A stretch of DNA of 29,315 nucleotides from Methanoculleus sp. UBA208. Lineage in GTDB: Archaea > Halobacteriota > Methanomicrobia > Methanomicrobiales > Methanoculleaceae. The notes under the pieces are model-generated. The model searched no databases. It saw nothing but the letters and a program-made list of their open reading frames with translations, and had not been told where the DNA came from. Shown here one piece after another: positions 23,679 to 29,315 of the stretch (within the stretch, counting starts at the first letter, position 1; the number at the start of each line of letters is the position of its first letter). Location of the stretch: assembly GCF_002498065.1 (NCBI RefSeq), contig NZ_DAFZ01000072.1:1-29315 (forward strand). Direction: 5' to 3'. Made by a program: the position numbers and the translations under genes.

Positions 23679-24241
23679 TGAGCGCGGGATATATCGACGA
23701 ATTGCACGAGGCGTTTCACTCCGATCTCGTCTATCGCTCCGAGGAGATTCCCCTCGAATGTTCGCCCAAGCCAAAAGAGATGGAACAGACACTCCACGGC
23801 GTGATGAAACTCAACGGCCTCGTGATCAGGTCACTCGAGGAGATCGCGGGCAGGGGGGCGAACGCAGTCACTTACCGCGCCGGGAAGAAGTTCGGCCACG
23901 AAGTCGCCAAGTACTTCCAGAAGCGCGAAGACGTGGAAGGAGCGCTTCACGAACTCTCCGACCTGCTTCGCGGCCAGTACTCCTTTGAAGTCTGGAAACC
24001 CGAGGACAAGGAGACGTTCATCATCGAGGAGAACGGAGAGACCTTCATCTACCTCGTCTTCCATGACTGCATCGTCCGCCAGACGCTCCGGCGCAACGGC
24101 CTCGACCAGGGCGGTCCGCTCTGCCAGACACTCTTCGGCTACGTCGTCGGCGCGATCGAAGAGATCACCGGCAGGAAAGCCAAACTGGAGATCGTCCACA
24201 CCGGCCCGAACGCCTGCCTGAAGAAGCTGGTTCTGAAATGA
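23678..24241 (+). CDS. V4R-like (hydrocarbon-binding domain) protein
   Basis: The 187-residue protein looks like a 4-vinyl-reductase (V4R) domain: GANAVTYRAGKKFGHEVAKYF, then LFGYVVGAIEEITGRKAKLEIVHTGPNACLKKLVL with conserved cysteines (C near 130, 145 and 180). V4R domains bind small ligands and often sit in sensory or regulatory proteins. Location between ferredoxin and hydrogenase suggests it modulates the hydrogenase or senses its substrate. The ATG at 23678 overlaps the previous stop. The family call is by pattern. Confidence 0.65.
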   Translation: MSAGYIDELHEAFHSDLVYRSEEIPLECSPKPKEMEQTLHGVMKLNGLVIRSLEEIAGRGANAVTYRAGKKFGHEVAKYFQKREDVEGALHELSDLLRGQYSFEVWKPEDKETFIIEENGETFIYLVFHDCIVRQTLRRNGLDQGGPLCQTLFGYVVGAIEEITGRKAKLEIVHTGPNACLKKLVLK

Positions 24242-24251
24242 GGCGAAGACG

Positions 24252-25169
24252 ATGAAGATTGCTATTGAAGAACTGGCAGGGTGTTCAGGATGCACGATTG
24301 CGGTGCTCGATCTCCACGAGATGCTCCTTGACGTCGTCGCGGAGGCGGAGATCGTCTACTCACCGGTGATCATGGACGTAAAAGAGCCCCCCGAAGGCAT
24401 CGATATCGCCTTCGTGACCGGAGCAGTCAGAAACGAAGAGAACCACGAACGACTCGAGATGATCCGGAAGCGGTCAAAGACGCTCGTGGCGCTCGGGACC
24501 TGCGCCTGCTACGGGGGCGTATCGGGCCTCTCGATGCTGAACTCAAGCGAAGACCTCTTCTCCTGCGTCTACCGGGAAGTGGAGACAGCAAAACCCGACG
24601 GGGTCATCCCGACGGATGTGCCGCCGTTCCTCTACCGGGCGTTCGCAGTGGGCGACCTCGTGAAGGTTGATTACTACGTCACGGGCTGTCCGCCCAAAGA
24701 AGCGTTCTTGAAGAAGATTATCCCGGCAATGATCGCAGGGGATACGCTCGAACTCTCGCACAAGTCCGTCTGTTCGGAATGCGACAGGATCATGGGGCAG
24801 GTCGATAACTGGACCCTCAAGCGGCGGCACGAGGGTGTTCCCGACCGTGAACATTGCCTGCTCGGGCAGGGCTACCTCTGTCTCGGGAGCGTCACCTTCG
24901 GGAGATGCGCCGCGTCGTGCCCCAAAAACAACATTCCGTGCCACGGGTGCAACGGCCCGTCGCTCGACATCCTCCGCGAGCCCTGCCGGGATATCTACGG
25001 CATGATGGTACGGAGAATTTCGGATCTCACCGACAAGCCCCAAAAAGAGGTTGAGAAGGAGCTCTACGATGTCGCGCACACGATGTATGCCTTCACCATA
25101 GGGAGCCTGATCATGGAGGACAAGGAGAACTCAAAGATCCGGGATCTGGTAAAGGAGAGGAGCAGATGA
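24252..25169 (+). CDS. NiFe hydrogenase small subunit (group 3-like, MvhG/FrhG type)
   Basis: The 305-residue electron-transfer subunit has the proximal cluster start ELAGCSGC (C11, C14), then LGTCACYGG and VTGCPPKE supplying the remaining ligands. A cysteine-rich C-terminal part (CSEC, HCLLGQGYLC, FGRCAASCP, CHGCNGPS) fits two more [4Fe-4S] clusters. No Tat signal or membrane helix is seen, so it is cytoplasmic. It is 10 bases after the V4R gene and overlaps the large-subunit gene by four (ATGA). The MvhD partner that connects Mvh to heterodisulfide reductase is absent from the window. Confidence 0.92.
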   Translation: MKIAIEELAGCSGCTIAVLDLHEMLLDVVAEAEIVYSPVIMDVKEPPEGIDIAFVTGAVRNEENHERLEMIRKRSKTLVALGTCACYGGVSGLSMLNSSEDLFSCVYREVETAKPDGVIPTDVPPFLYRAFAVGDLVKVDYYVTGCPPKEAFLKKIIPAMIAGDTLELSHKSVCSECDRIMGQVDNWTLKRRHEGVPDREHCLLGQGYLCLGSVTFGRCAASCPKNNIPCHGCNGPSLDILREPCRDIYGMMVRRISDLTDKPQKEVEKELYDVAHTMYAFTIGSLIMEDKENSKIRDLVKERSR

Positions 25170-26533
25170 AAGAGATCACAATCAGCCCGGTAACCCGGAT
25201 TGAAGGGCACGCCGGCGTCAGGATCTACCTCAACGATCAGGGAGAAGTCGACTCGGCCCACTTCCAGGTCGTGGAACTCAGAGGATTTGAGAAGTTCCTC
25301 ATCGGCGCTGCAATCGAGGAGGCACCCCGGATCACGCCCCGCATCTGCGGGATATGCCCCTCGGCGCACCACCTGGCGGCGGCAAAGGCGACCGACCAGA
25401 TCTTCGGCGTCGAACCGCCCGCGACCGGAAAGAAACTCCGGGAGCTCCTCAACGTCGGCCAGTTCGTCCATTCCCACGCCCTCCACTTCTTCATGCTCGC
25501 GGCCCCCGACTTCATCCTGGGCCACGATGCACCGGCGGAGACACGGAACGTCATCGGGCTTGCCCGCCACTCGCCGGAGCTTGCGAAGAAGGCGATCGCG
25601 GTCCGGAAGTTCGGTCAGCGCCTGACGGAGGCGGTCGGCGGCAAACCCATCCACCCGTCAAACGCGCTGCCCGGCGGGATGTCGACGCCGCTCACGGAAG
25701 GAAAGAAAGCCGAATTGACCACGATGGCGGAAGAAGCGCTCGGAATAGCCCGTGAAGGGTGGGAGATCGCACGTACCCTTCTCGACGGCGTCGACACGGA
25801 GATCGGGGCTGTGAAGACCGGGTTCCTGGGCATGGCCAATAACGGGGTCTACTCGACCTACGAAGGCCCTGCTACGATGCTCGGTCCGGACGGAGGCAGA
25901 ATTGGTTCGATCTCAGGTCAGGATTACGTGAACTCCATCGAGGAGTACTCGGAAGACTGGTCGTACCTGAAGTTCGCCCGGTTCAAAGGCGGAGACTATT
26001 ACCGGGTCGGGCCGCTCGCCCGGCTCAACATCGTGGAGAAGATGGGCACGGAGCATGCGGACGCTGCTCTCGCGGAGTACCGCGAGCGGTTCGGTACCGT
26101 CACCCAGGCTGCGCTCGCCTACCACATGGCACGCTACATCGAGTTCATCGCCTCGTGCGAGCGGGCTGTTGAGTTGCTCTCGGATCCCGGCATCACCGGA
26201 TCAGACATCCGGGCGCTGGCAGGGACGGTCGTGAACCGGCGGGGCGTCGGGATCGTCGAGGCACCCCGGGGGACCCTGATCCACGACTATACCGTTAATG
26301 AAGCCGGCATCATCGAGCGGTGCAACCTTATCGTGGCGACCTGCCAGAACAACTACGCGATGGACCGGGGTGTGGAGGATATGGCACGCCGGGTGGTGGA
26401 GAACGGAGCGTTGACCGAGGGCGCGGCAAACCGCATCGAGATGATCATCAGGGCCTATGACCCCTGCATCTCATGCGCAACACACGCAATCGGGCGAATG
26501 CCTCTGAAAATCGAGTGCATCAGAAGAACATGA
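25166..26533 (+). CDS. NiFe hydrogenase large subunit (group 3-like, MvhA type)
   Basis: The 455-residue catalytic subunit has both nickel motifs: RICGICPSAHH (C61, C64) and DPCISCATH (C434, C437, H440). After H440 a 15-residue tail (AIGRMPLKIECIRRT) should be cut off by the maturation protease. SPVTRIEGHAG at the N-terminus is typical. It splits or makes H2 at the Ni-Fe centre. Length and motifs are close to the Mvh/Frh group. It is 10 bases before the roadblock gene. HypCAE (12917) and the protease (20476) are encoded in the window. Confidence 0.93.
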   Translation: MKEITISPVTRIEGHAGVRIYLNDQGEVDSAHFQVVELRGFEKFLIGAAIEEAPRITPRICGICPSAHHLAAAKATDQIFGVEPPATGKKLRELLNVGQFVHSHALHFFMLAAPDFILGHDAPAETRNVIGLARHSPELAKKAIAVRKFGQRLTEAVGGKPIHPSNALPGGMSTPLTEGKKAELTTMAEEALGIAREGWEIARTLLDGVDTEIGAVKTGFLGMANNGVYSTYEGPATMLGPDGGRIGSISGQDYVNSIEEYSEDWSYLKFARFKGGDYYRVGPLARLNIVEKMGTEHADAALAEYRERFGTVTQAALAYHMARYIEFIASCERAVELLSDPGITGSDIRALAGTVVNRRGVGIVEAPRGTLIHDYTVNEAGIIERCNLIVATCQNNYAMDRGVEDMARRVVENGALTEGAANRIEMIIRAYDPCISCATHAIGRMPLKIECIRRT

Positions 26534-26543
26534 GGAGATGCGG

Positions 26544-26891
26544 ATGTTAAAACAGATCCTGGGAGAATTCCTGAAACTTGACGGGGTTACCGCCGCAGTC
26601 GTGGCGGGACGGGACGGCTTTGTGATCGAGAGCGTCGTTGCCGGGGACGTGGACGTCGAGGCCCTTGGTGCCATGGCATCGACAGGGATGGGTACATCTG
26701 AGGCAATGAGCAACGAGCTCGGGAAAGGAGAGATGTCCCAGATGCTCATCGAACTGGAGAACGGGCCTATCCTGCTCTCCCCTCTCTCGGAGGACGAGTT
26801 GATCGCCATCGTGGCGAACGCGAACGTCAATGTCGGGCGAATCCGGTACGAGCTGAAGAAGAACAGAGACCGTATAACTGCTGCTCTGTGA
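26544..26891 (+). CDS. Roadblock/LC7-domain protein
   Basis: The 115-residue protein has the roadblock fold pattern: a first helix (LKQILGEFLKLDGV), AAVVAGRDGFVIES, then MSQMLIELENGPILLSPLSEDELIAIVANANVNVGRIRYELKK. This resembles MglB-type proteins that act on small Ras-like GTPases. The C-terminal half of the next protein shares SQM, G and N-G-IR positions, so the two are probably paralogous. I chose the ATG at 26544 because GAGGAG lies six bases upstream. The ATG at 26538 would be too close. It is unusual for it to be in a hydrogenase operon. Confidence 0.82.
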   Translation: MLKQILGEFLKLDGVTAAVVAGRDGFVIESVVAGDVDVEALGAMASTGMGTSEAMSNELGKGEMSQMLIELENGPILLSPLSEDELIAIVANANVNVGRIRYELKKNRDRITAAL

Positions 26892-26895
26892 GAAG

Positions 26896-27567
26896 ATGCT
26901 ACCCGACGGCGTCTCACTCGGACGACTGCAGGGGCCCCTTTCGGCCCTTGCTTCGATCAGCCCTCACTTCACAGGAGCAGTGCGTATCGACGAGTCCGAA
27001 GGGACAGGTTTTGTCCTGGTCCAGAACGGAAACCCTTACGCAGCCGCCATCGAGGACAGCGGCAAAGGCCTGCTCCTTAGCGGAGACGAGGCCTACAGCC
27101 ACCTGCTCGATCAAACGTCGCTCAATTACGAACTTATCGCGTACACGGCCGAAGAGACCGAGGCGGCCCAGGCGATCTCTCAGGAGACGGGGTGCCGGGT
27201 CAGTGAAGGCGGCCTAAAGCCAGCCGCCCCGGTCGGGTCGGCGGATACGGACTCCCTTGACCAGATTGCACGGCAACCGGGTGTCATTGCAGTTTCGGTC
27301 TTCCATGAGGGATTTGCCCTTCAATCGCTCGGCTCCGCGGACTTTGAGCATGTTGCTGCGGTCGCTGAAGACCTGCTCCGCGCCGGCACCCATATCACCG
27401 CCGATATGGAGATGGGGGATCTCTCCCAGATGATCCTCGAGACACCGGCAGGCAAGCTCATCATCGCGCCCTACGGGGATCTCTCCCTCTGCATACTTGC
27501 AAAATCGGATGCCAACCTCGGCCTGATCCGGCTCTCGATACGGGGCATGCAGGACGAGCCCGCCTGA
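26896..27567 (+). CDS. Fusion of a DUF2226-like domain and a roadblock domain
   Basis: The 223-residue protein's N-terminal part (about 1-80) has FTGAVRIDESEGTGFVLVQNG, similar to the FTG...LV...G of the DUF2226 protein at 21053. The C-terminal part (about 120-220) has GVIAVSVFHEGFALQS and DLSQMILETPAGKLIIAPYG with NLGLIRLSIRG, matching the previous roadblock protein. It is the last gene of the hydrogenase operon, 4 bases after the previous stop. The combination suggests it joins signals between hydrogenase and the roadblock system. Confidence 0.75.
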   Translation: MLPDGVSLGRLQGPLSALASISPHFTGAVRIDESEGTGFVLVQNGNPYAAAIEDSGKGLLLSGDEAYSHLLDQTSLNYELIAYTAEETEAAQAISQETGCRVSEGGLKPAAPVGSADTDSLDQIARQPGVIAVSVFHEGFALQSLGSADFEHVAAVAEDLLRAGTHITADMEMGDLSQMILETPAGKLIIAPYGDLSLCILAKSDANLGLIRLSIRGMQDEPA

Positions 27568-27665
27568 GAGAAAGGGCTGCCTCAACATCCCCGTTCTCCC
27601 GGCGAACCGGTTGAGCGGAGCGTGCGGGCCCGGTTATCGGCAGGTCCCGAACGTATTTTTTCGGC

Positions 27666-27892
27666 TTTGTTGAAACCTTTTCTTCTAGTCTTCCTCCCTA
27701 CCCTGATGAGGTTGGTGCTAGGATCGACTTGTCCCTGGAATCAGCCCTTTTCTTCGAGCATGTTCCCGCATGTTCCCATGCAGTGGACCGTGGCGGCCTG
27801 CGCACCTACGGTGCGTAGCTCGGTGGAAAGCCTTGCCCCGGAAGGCCTCTGGATTGCGAACATCTGGAGCAAGCAGGCGCGGTTTCAACAAA
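27666..27892. repeat. 227-base element with 12-base inverted repeats
   Basis: TTTGTTGAAACC (27666-27677) and its perfect reverse complement GGTTTCAACAAA (27881-27892) flank a gene-free segment. The context GGCTTTGTTGAA resembles ends of IS5-group elements, so this could be a MITE or IS remnant. Inside are a tandem GCATGTTCCC pair (27758-27777), CAGTGGACCGTGG (27781-27793) shared with 12265, CTTTTCTTCTA shared with 12246, and a hairpin CGCACC/GGTGCG near 27800-27815. No target duplication was recognised. The rest of the gap 27568-28128 shows nothing clear. Confidence 0.5.
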
Positions 27893-28128
27893 ACTGTTTT
27901 TTCTGCCTTGAAGCCTTCCCGGCAACGGCCCGGGCGATGAGCAGGGGGAGGCGTATCCATGCCTGGTGGGACGGACGTTTCCCGCCGCCCCCTTCCTATC
28001 CAACAGTTGATATCCCTGCCTGCCTGAGATAATCCTATGCATCTCCACACCGCACAGGGAGCACGGCCGGCATTCCTCCATCCGGGACTCCCGGCAGGGC
28101 CGTCCCGCCGTCATGAGGTGATCGCCTG

Positions 28129-29073
28129 ATGAAGTACCACCCGGTCCATTCCGGATATCCGCCGTACGTCGAGGCGAATTCGGCGATTGAGGCGGCCTTC
28201 GCCGAACACGGCAGGGGGAACGTCCAGATGCCGCCGAAGGTCTACGTGACGTTCGTTGAAACCGGGGACTTCCGGACGATGCCCGCATACCTCCCGGCGC
28301 TCGGGATTGCCGGGGTAAAGATCGTCAATGTTCACCCGCATAACCGCGCGAGAGGCCTTCCTACCGTCATGGCGCTCACCGTGATCATCGACGTGGAGAC
28401 GGGCATCCCGAAGGCTATCATCAACGCCACCGAACTTACCGCGATGCGTACCGGGGCAGCGGGCGCCGTGGCGGCGAGGTACCTCGCGCCCCGGCAGTCG
28501 TCCGTCACCCTTGGAGTCGTAGGGGCCGGGCGGCAGGCGGAGGCGCAGGTCGAGGCGACGGCTGCCGCGCTCACGATCGAGGAGATCCGGGTCTGGAGCA
28601 GGACGGAGAAGAGTGCTGAGGCTTTTGCGGCGCGCTACTCCGAATATAACGCCCGAAGCGTCTCGATCGAACGCGCCTGCGACTGCGACGTGCTGACCAC
28701 GACGACGCCGTCGACAAAACCGGTCGTGATGGCGGACTGGGTCCGGGAAGGGACGCACATCAACGCGATCGGCGCGGATGCACCCGGCAAACAGGAACTG
28801 GACCCTGCACTTCTGCTGAAGGCCAAGGTCTTCGTCGACGACCCCGATCAGGCGATCCACTCAGGCGAGATTAACGTCCCGATCAGCACCGGGTACTATG
28901 ACCCCGCCCGGATTGCCGGAACCCTCGGCGAGGTCGTCACCGGGAAGAAGGGGCGGTCGTCACCGGACGCCATCACGCTCTTCGACTCCACCGGGCTTGC
29001 CATACAGGATCTCGCCATCGCCGCTCTCGTCCTGCGGGATGGGGATGAGGGATACGAACTGCCGTTTCCGTGA
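28129..29073 (+). CDS. Alanine dehydrogenase / ornithine cyclodeaminase family protein
   Basis: The 314-residue protein of the mu-crystallin family shows MPPKVYVTF, FRTMPAYLPALGIAGVKIVNVHPHN, ATELTAMRTGAAGAVAARYLA and the Rossmann loop GVVGAGRQAEAQVEA, plus GTHINAIGADAPGKQELDP. In archaea these enzymes act as NAD-dependent alanine dehydrogenases or as ornithine cyclodeaminases. The sequence alone does not decide. The N-terminus is somewhat short for the family. GAGGTGATC precedes the ATG at 28129 with good spacing. Confidence 0.85.
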   Translation: MKYHPVHSGYPPYVEANSAIEAAFAEHGRGNVQMPPKVYVTFVETGDFRTMPAYLPALGIAGVKIVNVHPHNRARGLPTVMALTVIIDVETGIPKAIINATELTAMRTGAAGAVAARYLAPRQSSVTLGVVGAGRQAEAQVEATAAALTIEEIRVWSRTEKSAEAFAARYSEYNARSVSIERACDCDVLTTTTPSTKPVVMADWVREGTHINAIGADAPGKQELDPALLLKAKVFVDDPDQAIHSGEINVPISTGYYDPARIAGTLGEVVTGKKGRSSPDAITLFDSTGLAIQDLAIAALVLRDGDEGYELPFP

Positions 29074-29192
29074 GATCGTCGCTCGAGCCTGGGGGGGCCT
29101 CCCCCGGAAGCCGAATTCCCGAATTATCCATACTTGACTCGCACCAAAATTCGAGGGTGGGACTGTCCGGCAATATTCTGAGGTCGCACAGA

Positions 29193-29315
29193 CACGGATT
29201 TCAGGGGGGGGTGCGAGGTGCGCACCTCCGTGCTCAAACTCCGTACCTATCTGGACGTCGTAAGTCCAGAACATTCGGTTTTCTCCAGCGATGTCCCATA
29301 GGGGCATCGCCTATC
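29193..29315 (-). repeat. Noncoding repeat (copy C) and hairpins at the window end
   Basis: On the minus strand CGGAGTTTGAG (29243-29233) and CTGAAATCCGTG (29204-29193) match copy A, with spacing close to copy B. Within it are a perfect 14-base palindrome GAGGTGCGCACCTC (29215-29228), a hairpin CTGGAC/GTCCAG (29251-29269) and a 10-bp stem GCGATGTCCC/GGGGCATCGC with loop ATA (29288-29310, one wobble). The gene-free stretch 29074-29192 holds a G-run/C-run stem (29091-29105). The copy continues beyond the window. Confidence 0.5.

Noticed and set aside
27622..28032. Possible 136-residue gene after the hydrogenase operon
   Set aside because: It spans the inverted-repeat element, includes tandem repeats and has no domain or ribosome binding site.
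1..29315. CRISPR array, rRNA and intact transposase
   Set aside because: No regularly spaced direct repeats, rRNA words or transposase frames were seen.

Overview
The window looks like a piece of a GC-rich methanogen chromosome of the order Methanomicrobiales, closest in feel to Methanoculleus. This is inferred from gene content, not from a search. The archaeal signs are a DnaG-type Toprim primase, an archaeal UMP kinase, a UPF0058 protein, a DUF2226 protein, a RimK/MptN-like ligase, an iron-sulfur flavoprotein (Isf), TATA boxes about 25-30 bases before likely starts, and GGTGATC/GAGG ribosome binding sites. The methanogen signs are a group-3-type NiFe hydrogenase, HypC, HypA and HypE, and a hydrogenase maturation protease.

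Layout. 1-195 holds the right part of a noncoding repeat. 275-3521 carries endonuclease III, tRNA-Pro(UGG) and UMP kinase on the minus strand, then a zinc-ribbon microprotein, an AmmeMemoRadiSam radical SAM enzyme and a Mut7-C protein on the plus strand. 3730-5988 holds a GT4 glycosyltransferase facing a GalT-like nucleotidyltransferase. 6164-9604 is a 1146-residue HEAT-repeat protein. 9601-11428 is a redox-stress group (Isf, lipoprotein, MsrB) with related palindromes in its intergenic regions. A small methyltransferase follows at 11459-12082. 12083-12916 has no gene but a dense run of perfect hairpins. 12917-14474 is hypC-hypA-hypE. A GNAT acetyltransferase, a DUF2156 protein and dihydroorotase follow to 17174. 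17371-20368 holds DUF167, dnaG, a UPF0058 protein and a RimK-like ATP-grasp ligase. 20476-23053 holds the hydrogenase protease, a DUF2226 protein, a membrane-anchored roadblock-like protein and a MinD-type ATPase. 23436-27567 is a tight six-gene operon: ferredoxin, V4R-like protein, hydrogenase small and large subunits, a roadblock protein and a protein fusing a DUF2226-like domain to a roadblock domain. 28129-29073 is an alanine dehydrogenase/ornithine cyclodeaminase family enzyme.

How they may work together. Three separate parts of the window serve one NiFe hydrogenase: hypCAE for the Fe(CN)2CO centre and nickel, the protease at 20476 for C-terminal processing, and the structural genes at 24252-26533. 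The striking point is that the hydrogenase is embedded among roadblock/LC7-type and DUF2226-like proteins, with a second set of the same kinds of proteins plus a MinD-type ATPase just upstream. These folds usually act in small-GTPase or ParA/MinD positioning and signalling, so a system that senses, regulates or positions the hydrogenase is a reasonable hypothesis.

The second notable element is a dispersed noncoding repeat. Copies at 1-190 (plus), about 12246-12590 (plus) and 29193-29315 (minus) share colinear words, and the most complete copy carries four consecutive perfect hairpins inside a possible long-range closing stem. A shorter element at 27666-27892, flanked by 12-base inverted repeats, shares words with it.
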